Assembly: GCA_021613535.1 (NCBI GenBank)
Contig: CP075493.1
Location: 9,176,001 to 9,240,000, forward strand
Length of the DNA: 64,000 bases
Reading direction: 5' to 3'
Origin: Adineta vaga
Taxonomy: Eukaryota; Rotifera
A program made the translations under genes and the position numbers. Within the stretch, counting starts at the first letter, position 1; each line of letters opens with the position of its first letter. This document shows, in pieces, positions 1 to 12,738 of the stretch. The notes beneath the pieces were generated by a model. That model did not search any database and was not told the origin of the DNA. It saw only the letters and a list, made by a program, of their open reading frames with translations.

Positions 1-205
1 AATCACATTGCTAGCGTCAAGATGTTCAAATGAATAGTTTTTATTTCGACAATACATGAAAACGAATTTTTTTGTATTAGAAAAATATGACAAGTTCATC
101 GATGATCACATATCATGGAAGTATTTTAATCATTATTGTGGACCTAGAAACACAAAGTTTAAACTCTTGAGATGGTGAAAGAGCGAGGAAAATAATGAAA
201 CTCAC

Positions 206-864
206 CACTGCTTAAGTCAGTGACTCGTAAATTAGCTAAATACTGTCTAGTTTCTATTGACTTTTGTGCTGATTTGAAGCCTCGACAATCTGGATCATAG
301 CATTTTTGGTAGTAAACATTTTTAATCGGATCAACAAGTAAATAGACTCGATTTTTCTTATGATTTCGTCGAACATTTTCACAATATCGATAATTTCCTG
401 TGATTTCCACTCTATACAATCCATGTCATTAGGTGGATGAACTTTTCGAATTTGACCACCATGTTCTGCCAGCATATTCGTTAAAAAGCGTTCAATATAT
501 GCATGTTCTCGAGGCATATGTTGATTTGCATCCACGTTTTCATTTGCTGTATGGAATTCTACATCACTATTACAAAGATCATTGCAAGCCTTTTCAGCAG
601 CTGATTGTTCTGCTGCTTTTTTTGATGGAAAATTATCGTTTCCGATGTACCAACGTCCATTTATTTCAACTTCAGCCTAAATGATTTGTGTTTCACTCAT
701 GACGAGAAGGATAGATATAATTCAAGTGTTAAACGTACCTGAAAAGATAGTTGACATAAAGCATTTGATTGTTGTTTAAATCGATAATTAGGCATTGGAA
801 GTTGGTTTTTTTGACAATGTTCTTGTAAACGGTTTTTCCAAGATATTTCAATTCCCATTGCCAT
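206..864 (-). CDS. dsRNA-binding domain protein with PrimPol/UL52-type zinc knuckle (partial, 3' end off window)
   Basis: I choose the ATG at 864 because it opens a frame that reads straight into a double-stranded-RNA-binding domain (N-terminal WKNRLQEHCQKN, then AEVEINGRWY and the helix KKAAEQSAAEKACNDL) once an intron at about 738-677 is removed. A second short intron, with a CTAATGAC branch-like site near 430 and an acceptor near 412, shifts the frame into YRYCENVRRNHKKNR...YYQKCYDPDC. The spacing C-x6-H-x19-C-x4-C is that of the zinc knuckle of PrimPol and herpes UL52 primases. No primase catalytic domain lies between the two domains. A donor at 205 (GTGAGT) suggests the gene continues beyond position 1; unspliced, the frame stops at 159. 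The dsRBD and zinc assignments are from sequence; the function in nucleic-acid binding is inference, and the second splice is the weakest step. Confidence 0.6.
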
Positions 865-1805
865 CGTTATTCGTAACTGTTTACTTATATGTTATTTTAT
901 ACACTTACTAGAACTCGATTGATGATATTCAGAGATGTTTCGATAATTTAGGTACGTGTGATTTCGTACGATCAGATCATTTTTTATTTTGTTATTTCGA
1001 AACTGAAGTAGAGTAAATACATAAGATACGAGCGAAAGTGGGTTTTTTTAATGAATCACAATTTATAAACACTTGTTTACTTCCACGTAATCACGTTAGT
1101 TTTCATTGAACGATTGAATATTTTACTATTTAAATGATCCAATAGACATAGTCGATAATTCTTATCTTAATCACGGTAGATATTTTACCATATTGATTGT
1201 TTAAATGAAACAAAACTATAAAATGGCATATAGTATAGAAAACAAGTGACATCTTTTTCCGTTGTTTATGGTTATAGCTTTATTATATTTATTTTTTTGT
1301 TTCTTTGTAAATTTTATTGTTATTTGCAAGAATATAACATTATACTTAATTTAAAAAGCATGACCATTTCATCTTCAAACTCGATATATCGACTATAATT
1401 TCTTTGCTTCCTCTTGCTCTGCATCCTCTCATCAATGCACTATCATAGTTATTTTCGGCTATCTTTCTTTCTCGTAATTTTCTTCGACAGTTTCCTATTC
1501 GATTACATAGAATGCAGTTCCGACTCATTCATAATCGCTAAACGAGAAAAAAGAACGCCGTAAGTCAAAATATGAATTTTCTATTTTCGTCGTAGACATG
1601 TTTTTTTTAATATATTTCACACAAGTCTTATTAGACTATCAATAACAGCGAACAAGAAAAAGTTTTTGACTAATCATTACAGTAATAATAACAACAAGAG
1701 AGACACACATATCCACATGCTATACAAAAATTAACAGAGATCATTGACGATTTATAATCGTGAATTGTCATCTAAAATAGAAAAGAAGAGAGGAGAATAA
1801 ACAAT
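865..1805. other. Intergenic, no gene recognised
   Basis: This stretch between the dsRBD gene start and the 3' end of STAG is AT-rich. A 60-codon open frame on the minus strand at 1346-1528 has no family signature and no splice context I trust. It probably holds the STAG 3' UTR and the upstream region of the dsRBD gene. Confidence 0.5.
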
Positions 1806-4800
1806 TCATTCTATTCTTTTACCATCCTGAGGAGCGGCACGTTTACGACCACGAGTAGCAGTTGAAGTTCGAGGTTTAGTTCCATGTCCACCGCCTGGTT
1901 CATCATTAAGAATACGACGATAGTTTATCAATGGTTGCCAAGCATCACCATCAATCGTTGCATTATGAACAAGTTTATCCACATGATCATAACTGAAAAG
2001 AAAAACAGCGATAGGTCGAAGAAGATCAATTCTTTCATAGTACTTACATGGCTTTTTTATCTGGCTTGAGAAGTTTCGAGGCAAATTCTGGTAAGACTTC
2101 AAGAAAGAGAATATTTGGACCTGGCTGTGTTGGATCATCATGTTTAAATAATGGTGTTAATGCAAAACGAATACATTCACTGGAAAAGATCAAACTTAGA
2201 TTCTAACAGAAAAATAAAAAAAAATAATTTTAGTATACCGATGAAGTGCAGCAAGTGCTTCTCGTTGTTTAGCCATATCAAGACCAAATGAAAGATTGAA
2301 TCGACGTGCTAATTCCTATTTACAGTACAAAACGCTGACAAACGTATTTGATTAAAATAAGTTTTCTTACTCGTAATGGCGATAAATCAATTGCAACTGC
2401 TTCATCATTACCAGCAGTTTCTTGTGCAGTATCGCGAGCAGCAACACAATCTTTATAAACCTATAAAACAAAGAATAGTTTAAGCCATTCTATAGATATC
2501 GAAAATTGACTTACCGCCATAAGACTGTAAGCCATTGTTTTCGCTGTATGAATTTTCGATATATCTCGAGCACGTGTAAATGTATTTTTGATAATATCAC
2601 CAAAATCATTGCTAAACTAAAGTGTAGAAATTAAAAGATAAACATTTCTTGTCGAAAAAAGAACTTTTTCAATTTACTTTAACATAATATTTTAAAATAT
2701 TCGTTGCAGCTTGAATTGGCAGGACATTATGCACGATTAATTTACAATAAGCAGCCAAGAGATTACGTTTTTTATGAAGAGTTTCAATTTTTGCTTGTTC
2801 ATCTTGATCTAAACGAAAGGTAATCGATGAATTATCAATGACAAATCATTTCTTCATTACTTTTTGGTTCATCAGCAAAAAACACATATGTATTTAAGAA
2901 TGTTAATAATGCTTGTATAAGATTTTCATTGATTTCAATAACAAGTACCTGATAATCAGGATTTTTATCAACTAAATGAGGACTCATGCTAATCAAAAGA
3001 TCACATAATGTTGAATAGGCATAATGACATATTTGAGTATTTGCATGTAACATTAATTTCTGACATAGAGCACATAATTTACGAGATCGTTTAACAAGTT
3101 TTTTCAGAATATCTTTATCGAATTGAATATCTAATTGATACAATCCCCAAAGTAAACTACGATTTGCAATACCAAAACATTTGTCCACAATTTCCGGTGA
3201 CATATCTTCATTATCAATAGCTGCTTTGAATAAGAGATGAATTTTATCCCATAAATCGACATTATCCAAATCATGACATCTACAAAAATCAAACATCTAC
3301 ATTTCTAATTTCAACAAAAATTGATTGTCTTACTGGTGAAAAGCATCTAATTTTCTCAAATTAAGTAATAATGGATATAGATCATCTTCATCGGCTTCAT
3401 CCTAAATCATATATACATTGATAAATCAAACAAGTCGAGCACTATATTGACATACCATTTCTTCGAAAATACCCATTGCTGCATTGAAATTTGCTAAAAT
3501 TTTATCGATAATGTTTCCTCGATGGGCAATAGCACGATTGGATAAAGTAAAACTAACATCACATACACATTCGAAACATTTTGAAACTGCATCAAAAATC
3601 TATACGAGACAAAAGGAGAAAAGTTTCTTCAAGAAAAGAAAATTTTATCAAACAAACTTCAGCTGTTGTATGACGTTGAACAATATCACTTAATGCAGTT
3701 AAATAAGCATCTAAATCACGCTCACGTCGAGTGGTTGTATAAACTTCATAATTAAAATGAAGTGGAATTTGAAGTAGATTAAGTAATTTATCAGCATCAG
3801 CGATATACTTTGAAAAATAATTGAAATTAATATACAAGAATGAAAGAAAGAATGATCTTACTTTGTTCAGTAATGGTGGTAAGGTACTTATAAAATGATC
3901 CGTTAATACTCGTTTATCATCTTCTTTTTGTTTTTGTTCTTTCATTGTTAACTAAGAAGAATAAATAAGAATGAAAAGAATTGATATCGAAAGAATTTAC
4001 TTTTCGATTGGGTTGACCTCGACCGATAGGATATTCACCAGTAGCTGCTTCTCGAACACAACAGACCATGATTTCAATTAAACAATTTTCATGTTGATCA
4101 TCAAGTGCTAAACATTTCAAAATACAAATTGATGCATTTTCCCCAACCGATAAAGCTTACGATCTTCTTCTTGATCTGGCGCTTCAAGTAAAATATCAGT
4201 CATACATTCCCAATCTTTCATCATAGGATGTTGATCCCACATCGAATCAACCAAATACGTCGCATGTTCATGAAGCTATGTAGATGAAAAAAAACATATA
4301 TTTGATTGATAATGAAATTCAGAAACTTACTTCACTTTCAATAAAGAATTGTACAAGTAAATGCATAAAAGCAGTATTTTGACTGCGTTTTTTTGAGGAA
4401 TTTAATGGTTGTTCAGCTTTATGAAATAATTTTTGATTGAGAAATTCTCCGGCTGCTTGTGCAACTTGACGATGTGAATGGTAGACAAGTTCATAGATAT
4501 TTTCACAATCTTTATCTTCAAGTATACGTTCATTAAATCTATTGACAAAAAATTGAAACGTTGATATTTCTTTATTTTATTTTTCAAATTCTTACTTTAA
4601 TATAGCTGTTAAAAGTTTAATGGCTTGAACAGCAACTTCATATTCACAATCCACTGTCATTTGTACAACACGATCCTAGGAAATCGAAGTGTAGATAATA
4701 AGCTTTAATTTTCTTCTAAAAAACGATGTTTACCTTAAATCGATTGGTAAATAATTCAAGTTTACCGACAAGATCAGTTGTTTGAAACAGTGGAATCAAA

Positions 4801-6218
4801 GCAAGTAAACATCGTAAACGACAATCGCCAACCTAAGCATACACGTTTGATTTTTATAAGCAACAAGGAAAACTTCTCTCCTACTTTATCATAAAGAGTC
4901 CAACCGATATATTTAAGATAAATATCATCAAGAAAAACCATCGGATAACTTTTCATCCATTCACCGAGTTCACTCATACATAAACATCGAATATCCGGAA
5001 CAATATCTCTAGAAAAGAACACGAATAACAAAGAAAGTTAGGATGACATTGAATCGAATATAGAATTCTTACCGATAACGATGAATAAAAACACCTTTGA
5101 AGATAAAATTCATAAAACTTTTGATTTCATTTTCATTTCCTTCAAGCTTAAAAGAACAAAACAAAACTCGGTTTTTGAAACGAATGATGTATTCAATCTA
5201 ACCTCCTTTCGTTTTGCTGTTAATGTATCAAGTCGATCAGCTGCTCGTCGTGCACTTGATTTTTGTCGTTCAGCTTCATATTGTCGTTGACATTGATCTT
5301 TTTGAATACTGATTGTCAATGCAATATCTACAAGTGCTGTCATGACTTTTAAAACTAAACGAACAGAAACTTGATTATTTTTAAAATCCAAATAGTGAAC
5401 AGATATTCTTACCAGCTAATGTACCCGTATGACGAAAAGCACGAACAGGTGAATCAGATAAAGCAGTTAATAATGTGACTAGATTATCAATCATATATTG
5501 ATCATAAATAATCGAATAAGATGCTTGTTTAATTAATAAGACAACAAATTCACAGAATGAAGTACGAAATTTTTTATATTGTAAACCAGCCATGATGATG
5601 GGATATTCCGATGTATCCTAAGAATGCGAAATAGAATATATTTTTTTATTTTTCAGAAAAGATTGTCTTTATTACCTCATCAAAATGTTCAGTCATTGCT
5701 CTTAGCATATCGACATGTTCCATTTTTAAATACATTGTTTGTGTTAATTTTCCTTTACAACCGCTTGAATCCAAAAAGAATTGCATTAATTCAATTAATG
5801 CTTCATCACGATTTGCTTGATACGAATCAATCCATTGATCGACTAAAACTTGAATATTTGTTTTTCCAGCTAATAAATGATGAAAATAGCCTTTCTCTTC
5901 TGATTGTTGTCCACCATAAGTTGTATTATTTCCTGTTGTCATCGTCACTGAACCAGTTTCTATTGAATCATCATCTGCTTGATTTATTGTTGCACTAGTT
6001 TTACGTCCACCACGTGATGCTCGTCCACGTCCGCGTCCAGGTGTTGTTGATGGTCGTCCTCGTGAACCTGCTTTTGGCTGAAATTCTTCTCCTTCATCCT
6101 CATCATCGTCATCGACTTCATTGGGCATTGTTGACATGACCGATGCAGGTGGTTCTACAAAATCATCACCAAGTGAACGTTGAACATGTTGTCTCATTGA
6201 ACGTGTACTTCCGTTCAT
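1806..6218 (-). CDS. STAG: Cohesin subunit SA/STAG (stromal antigen, Scc3 family)
   Basis: STAG/Scc3 binds the kleisin RAD21 and DNA and is the fourth core subunit of the cohesin ring in the nucleus. The start at 6218 opens an acidic and Gly/Arg-rich N-terminus, followed by a stretch starting [20 protein letters not shown]. The stromalin conservative domain follows (near 5.6-5.4 kb: [17 protein letters not shown], then [19 protein letters not shown] and [11 protein letters not shown]). Next come [11 protein letters not shown] (about 5.3 kb), the [12 protein letters not shown] segment (about 4.9 kb) and helical repeats down to a Lys/Arg-rich tail ([14 protein letters not shown]) before the stop at 1806-1808. 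The gene is cut into many short exons with introns of roughly 55 to 70 bases. The order and content match animal STAG1/2 throughout, so the family call is firm; which vertebrate paralogue it resembles most is not meaningful here. Confidence 0.95.
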
Positions 6219-6617
6219 TGTTATTTATTCAATCTGAAATAAAAATGAAAAGGGTAGGATGGTTTTTTTTGTTATTATTATTTTCATGTGTTTTGTTGTT
6301 GTTCTAATAGAAACATACATAAAATATTGGTGAAAAATAAAAATGACATCGAATCTCTAAAAATTACCAAGACAATAAGCAGGTAAGAAATGAAGAGAGA
6401 GAAAAGTATCACACAAAAATCAAACGGAAGGAAAAATCGGGGATATAGAAAACAAAAACGAATGACTAACAAGAGGAAAAGAAACGCGATCCTTTTGCAT
6501 AGTGATCTAAGTAGTTGATAGAATATATTTGATTTAATAAAAGCTAAAAAAAACCGATTTGTATAGATCTCTTGCTTTTTCTTGCATATAAATAGCTTGA
6601 AGGCATTTGATATTTGT
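6219..6617. other. Intergenic spacer between STAG start and stonin stop
   Basis: About 400 AT-rich bases, probably the 3' UTR of the stonin gene and the promoter/5' UTR of STAG, both on the minus strand. Open frames here are low-complexity and unsupported. Confidence 0.5.
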
Positions 6618-9600
6618 TTAATCACTATCATCGGAATGTGAATTATTTTCTGTTTCACTTTGAGACATCGATTGCTCTTTCATATCAATTTCAACAGGTG
6701 CAAATTCTTTTTTTTCTTCTTCTTTAAATGCATATTCAATATCAAGAGTATAAGTAAATTGACTTTTTGGACGTATCCATTTTTCTGGTGTTTCTTCAGC
6801 GCCTGGTACAGCAACGGATCGAATCTATTGAAGAAAAAACAAAATATAGTTTTAATTGAGAAAAGAAAAATGTTTTTACTTGGCAATGTGAAATAAAAGC
6901 TTGTGACATTGAATATTCAACATCTGCAGTAGGTTCATATTTATCTGGTATTGGATCATATGATGGAACTGTTAATTTACATTCAAATATATGAGTTTTA
7001 TAAGCACCTTGATCTCGTTTTGGTAATTGATCAATACGCCAAACGATTGAGCGAAATGCTTGTTCATATTTAGCTACACCAACGGAAGCAGCCATCATCG
7101 CAGCAAGAGGATCACCACGATGAAGCATAAAACGATCAAGACCCTAAAAGGAATGAGCAATCTTCTTCAAACATAGTTAAATAATTTGATTTGTTCAAAA
7201 TTGTACTCGAAATATATCATTTTAATGGATTCTGACTTCAAGCAGAGCTACTGTCATCATCTTCATTGCGTGTCAATATTAATGCAAATTTCATTCCGTA
7301 TGATTTCATCTTTGGTGCTACTAGTCACAACGGAAGTGAGATCTTCGATTTTTTTTACTAAAGAAGCTTTCAAAAAAGTAGAAGATTATCTCAAAGGTCT
7401 TTATCGTTTCCTCTTTAGAGAAACACACACAGACCGTATTCGTGTTAATTATCATGTACGTCAGTTAAATTCGATAATGATTCTACGCATTATTACTCTT
7501 AACATCGTGACATACAATCATTATTCACATGTTACAAAAGAGAACTCCAATGAATCGTATTTCCTTCATCAATTATGTTGAGCTTTCTATTCTTGAATGA
7601 GATCAACAGACACTTCATCAAAAAAACTGAATGAACATATTTGATGTATCTCTTTTTTATTTCAATTACGTCTGCATATTAATCAGTTCCTATCTAATCA
7701 AATTATAGACTTCCTTCTATAAGAAGATTTTTTCTTTCTCTAGAGAATGACATCTGCAGAAATTTTATCGTCCTTACACGATACGACATACTCACACAAA
7801 GTGAACATCTCTCTCTCTCTAATTTACCTTGATTTTTCCTGCTTTACGACGAACACTATGTATTGCTCCATAACGAAAACGTTTTTCCACTCGAAACATG
7901 TAAACCCATGCATCGGGTATAGGAAAACGTATCTGAATGTTTTCACATGGACATTGTTCATCACTGTTATCATCACGTATATTAGCAGTTTTATCATTAG
8001 TTGCCATGGATGATGCTTTCGATAATATACTGATATTAAATGCATTTGAAACAATAACTTCAATACGAATATTAACTTGTCGTTCAATAACCGACATAAA
8101 ACAATAAACCTATAAAAGAAATGAGTATGATTTGTTTTTTGCTTGAAGAGAAAATTTTGATTGATTCCTACCTGTAATGGTAATTCAACATTTTGTTTTG
8201 GACGTGTACGAAAACGCATAATTTCAATTTTTTGACTATCTGGTGGTATTAATTTAAGTAAATGTGTATCTTCATATTCTTTAGCATCAATAATTGTTGC
8301 TAATTCAACTTGTTCTGGTTTAATCCAATATTCTTGTAATGTTTTATTAATAATGATTTCATTTCGTTTATTAATTTCTTTACCATGACGAAACCAATCA
8401 TTCATACCAATTTCAACAACAGGTTCTAGTCCATTGAGAAAAGCTAAGATAAATACACGTGTACGAGATTTATGTTTACAAATATGACGATATTTATCCA
8501 TATGTGCATAGTATTCATCAAGAATTTTAATTGTTACTTCTTCTTTAATATGTTTTTGTAATCGACTACGAGTAACAGGCATTGACCAGAATAAATCATC
8601 TAATACAATTGAAAATTGTTTTAAATAATCATAATTTAATGTGCCAAATTTAACAATTTCTTGTTGAACACAATTTGCATGATCGAGTAAAACTTGTTGA
8701 GCTTTATTTGGTCGAGTAAATTTTCGAAGTAACTTTTCTGGTAATGTTACAAGACGATCCATACGAACTTGAGGAATTTCTTTATAGTTAGCTTCGAAAA
8801 TTTTTAATGTATGAATTTTTGAATAGTGATCATGTTGTTGAAGACTTAATTTGCTTATTTGATACCATGTTTGCAATTCAATTTCAGCAAATGATTGTTC
8901 AGGTGCTTGAGACTGATAGAATCGTAATTTCTTCTCTTCGAATGATATACGAATATAACATTCTTGCCAATTACGTGTTTCACTAAATCTTTGAAATGTA
9001 CTTTTATATAAATCTTTTTGTCGTAATGGTACACGAATTTGTAATTTCCATCCATTTGGTTGTTCAGTTTGTAATTGTTCGATTTCAATATGATACGCTT
9101 CTAATGGCGCACTATCATCAATATCTGGTTCATGTAAATAATAATCCAATGGTGGTGATGGAGGTTTCTCTTGCTAGAAATAAGAAATATCAATTGAAAA
9201 ACTTTCTATGAATCATAACTAAACAACACCAACCTTGTTTACAATTGTAGTAGACAGACAAGACAACATATATACATGTTACAATATCAAAGCATACCCT
9301 GACTGTTTCATGTTGATTAAGCTTCGTTTCTTCTCGTTGCTCATCTTCTGGCCAATCTGTATTATGATTATTATTTTGTTTTTGATTAGTTTTATTTTTA
9401 ACAGGTTTTGAACGAAATGTTGCTAATGGATCAAATTCATCTTCGGTTTCCGATGATGATGAACTGGCATCATCGCTTGCTTCTTTATATTTCTTGGATG
9501 TTGATGGCGAGGGTGGTGGTGGTAATAATGGAACAGGAATATTCATATCATGAAAAGATGTATCAGATTTCTTTTCTGCAATCTTAAAAACCATTTTTTC

Positions 9601-10824
9601 ATCATCAGAATCATCGGAATCATTTCCATTTGCTTTTGCTTTTGCTTTTGCTTTTTTACTATCAAAATAACCATGTGGAACAATATTGCTATCATTATGT
9701 TCACATGTTGGTTCATGAATACAAATTGATGGTACTTCTTCATTTGATGGACGACGTATAATTGGTCGAGGTAATGCAGCTGGTGGAGATGCAACGGATT
9801 CCTGAGCTACTTCTTCTACAGTTGCTAATGTTGATGGTGGGTATTTATAAATACTTCCTAGAAGATCTTCTGTACTTTTTAACATATTGATATCGGTTTT
9901 CTTTGATAGACCACTTAATTTCGGATCGACAGCACACATTAAATCATCCGATTGAGTTAACCAATCGAGAAATTGATCATCAAACGGTGTTGTCGACGTT
10001 GTTGTACCTGTCATAATTGTCAATGCGGTTGCTTGAGCACGTAAAGTACTTGGTGATGTTGTTAGAGCATTCGTCGGTAAAGAATGATACGATGCAGCAG
10101 ATGGAATATTCGATTTTGCAGTTAATGAAGATGTTGGAGATGTTTTCTTTGTGTGATCTAATTTTTGAATATCAGTTAAACTATCACTTTTTAGTACTTT
10201 AACTGGTGTTGGTGATGCATTCGGTTTTTTATTAAGACCAAGAAGATCATAAGAAGATTGAACTTGATCCGAATGTTGTAATGAATTATCAGAATTATTT
10301 GCCGTTAATGTACTTGGATCGACATTTTGATCAAATAGAAGATCAATTGGCGATGCTTGAACAGGTGTAGTTGATACTTCATTTGTAATGGTCGGAATTG
10401 AAAATGGATTGATTAAATTAATACTTTTAGAATGCGTAATATTATTATTATTATTAAGAGATAAATTATTTGTTTTATTTTGAAGATCTTCAAATGGATC
10501 AAATGTTGTTGTTGTTGTTGTTAGAACAGTATTTGATTCATTCTTATTTGTATTCCAGTTAGATGATGATAGAAAAGTATCATTTCCATTTTGTGGTCGA
10601 TCAGATTCATTATTCGTTGTTTCAATTATAAATGGACTATCGTCAAATCGTTGTGAAGATGCAGATAGTTTCATATCAGTTGAAATCCCAAATGGATCAA
10701 TATTTGATTGAGATAAATTTGTATCAGTTGATATACCAAATGCATCCACTGTCGATGATGTATCAAATGGATTGTTTGGGTGATTATCATCTGAACCGAA
10801 AACACCAGCAAATGTACTAAACAT
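6618..10824 (-). CDS. STON2: Stonin (clathrin/AP-2 endocytic adaptor)
   Basis: Stonins sort synaptotagmin during clathrin-mediated endocytosis. The ATG at 10824 opens a long disordered N-terminus with NPF motifs (NNPFDTSS, INPFSIPT), which bind EH-domain proteins, and DPF motifs (DPFGIST, FDPFEDL), which bind AP-2. After an intron at about 9296-9177 the stonin homology and mu-homology domains follow: GWKLQIRVPLRQKDLYKSTF, then FILAFLNGLEPVVEIGMNDW, QIRFPIPDAWVYMFRVEKRF and HSVRRKAGKIK. They continue in exon 7146-6886 (YEQAFRSIVWRIDQLPKRDQ, GAYKTHIFECKL) and end with EKWIRPKSQFTYTLDIEYAF and a Ser/Asp-rich tail; stop at 6618-6620. The intron at about 7147-7824 is some 680 bases, ten times the usual size here. 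The stonin family is firm; the symbol is by similarity. Confidence 0.93.
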
Positions 10825-11640
10825 CTTGATGATTATTGAATCGTTCTGATTAAAAAATCGATCATGACGTGATACTAAAACATAAAAATAATATCTATGT
10901 ATATATAGCAAATAGTTATTATTATTAATAGTAGTGATAAAGAGAAAGAAAGAGAATCAGTTTAGATTTTTTTTAGAAGAGAAGAATGTCAAATGACAAT
11001 CCGAACGACGTCAACGCCTCCGCATTATTTTCTTTCTTTAAGGCTGTTTTCTGTTTCTCGTCGCATTCTTTTTTTTTCTCTTCTCCATTCTTTATTTCCT
11101 TATTCAGTTCAGTGCGTTCAACTCGCGCGCTGTTAAGTAAACAATAATAACAGAAAAGAAAGAACGATAAAGACAAAGCTAAAAAACATGTATATACATC
11201 CATTAGCAAACAGAGAAAAAAATGACAAACAAAGTCAGATAGATTTGATTGGTTCAAAGCGATATTTTTGATTAGAATGAAGCTTAAATCATTGAACGAT
11301 TTACTATAGACTGATATACTTTCCTTCTCAAAAAGGAGAGAATTACTGTTGAATAGAGGTCGCTAGTTTGTGTTCATAAAAATATGTGATATTTTGCTTC
11401 CAGAAAAATGGAAAAAATAACATATCTCATTTTAAAAGTATTGACCTTTCGGAATAACATCAACGACGTATGTGAAATCTTAGAGATTGAATGTAATTCT
11501 TTGCAGAATCAACTAATGAATTATCTGAGCATGATCTTGAACTTTTTTAAATGTCGTTTCTTATAGAAAATTAGAGAAACATATTTTTATTATTCAGGTA
11601 AATTTAGCTTTGACGTCCTTAAGATGATCTAGAACAATTT
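10825..11640. other. Upstream region of stonin, no gene recognised
   Basis: Probably stonin promoter and 5' UTR, then AT-rich sequence. A 94-codon minus-strand frame at 10973-11257 is low-complexity and hydrophobic without family signature, and I do not call it. Confidence 0.4.
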
Positions 11641-11644
11641 TCTA

Positions 11645-12035
11645 TATCGAGTAAATGAAATAATAGAAAAGAGTAGTCTCTGTGAGTACACACTCATATT
11701 AAACCTTTCCAAAGAGAAAACAATTCTGAATAATCAATAAAACGAGTATAATATCTATAATGAACATTACACGTGCAACTTCATCGTTACGACAGATGAT
11801 ATCTCTATGGGGGTAAAGATGTATGCACACAGTTTCAAGATGACATTTATGAAAGATAGTTACCTGAGAATAATAGAAAACTTTTCATGCATTCTATCGG
11901 AAAATTGATTATTTATTGTTATAAATTGTCATAAAGAATTTAAGTGATTGAGCGAATCTTTACAGAGAGTTACATCATTTCATTTTCACTAATCCCTTCT
12001 TTAATATTCTCAAATTGACATAGAGCACTATCTTT
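11645..12035 (-). pseudogene. Decayed partial duplicate of the neighbouring CNG channel gene
   Basis: This block is a degraded copy of the 3' half of the channel gene at 13866-17643. Positions 11760-12035 line up with 14785-15055, including runs such as CGTGCAACTTCA, GTAAAGATGTATGCAC, ATGAAAGATAGT and GCATTCTATCGGAAAA. The match continues through the intron that follows, so the copy is genomic and not a retrocopy. Positions 11645-11700 resemble the channel's 3' flank at about 13697-13760, and 11712-11745 resemble about 14566-14600, so the stretches between have been deleted. The cNBD exon has an internal deletion and substitutions and no long open frame remains. It encodes nothing intact. Confidence 0.8.
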
Positions 12036-12738
12036 TTAGGACCGAACGTTAATATAAAACAAAATTATTACGATTCAATATTCTAGAGAAAGTATCGAAG
12101 AAACAAAATCGTCGACAATCTTTCGAAATCTTCGATTAAGCGATCATACAAATGCACTTTGAATTATCATAATTATGTGTGTGTGAATTCTAACTATTGA
12201 GATTTATATCTGGATATATAATAGATATTTTGATAATCGCTCAAATACGGTGTCCAAAATTGTGTTCGAAAGTATTTAAACGGATAAGAACATCGATGAA
12301 AATTCTATACTGTTCTTATCTTTTTGGTGCACATCGTATTCCATCTTAAATTTGATTTTACACTTAAATGAAAAGCCCGATCTTTCAACAAAAGTAAGCT
12401 TTGAACAGAAGAGATATTTAATTTCATATTCATCCTTAACATTAGGCGAAGAGATGATTTAGAAATGTTTTATTCAATTTTCGATTATCAAACAAAAGTG
12501 TGATTGAACACAGCAGAAATAAAAACATTCATTTTTGCCGAATATTTCGATGATTGCCAACTGTGAGAGTACCTTGGTAAATAGATTGCTTTGCTTGCTT
12601 CTAATTTTGGAAGTAATATATCAATCAGCAAAAGAAAAAAAATCTAAGAAGAGAGTAGAGGTCTCTATAATGAATAAATTTTCAGTAGCCAATTAATGGT
12701 AAGTTTTCGCATACCTAAAATTCACTATATTCATACTT
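12036..12738. other. No gene recognised
   Basis: AT-rich sequence between the decayed channel copy and the broken ADP-ribosyltransferase gene. It may be further decayed parts of either, but I could not align it by eye. Confidence 0.35.

Noticed and set aside
7186-7581. 131-codon plus-strand open frame inside the stonin intron
   Set aside because: Composition is Ile/Ser/His-rich without domain or conserved motif, and the stonin exons on both sides splice cleanly over it.
10973-11257. 94-codon minus-strand frame upstream of stonin
   Set aside because: Hydrophobic low-complexity start and Lys/Glu-rich end typical of translated AT-rich sequence; no family signal. Most likely 5' flank.
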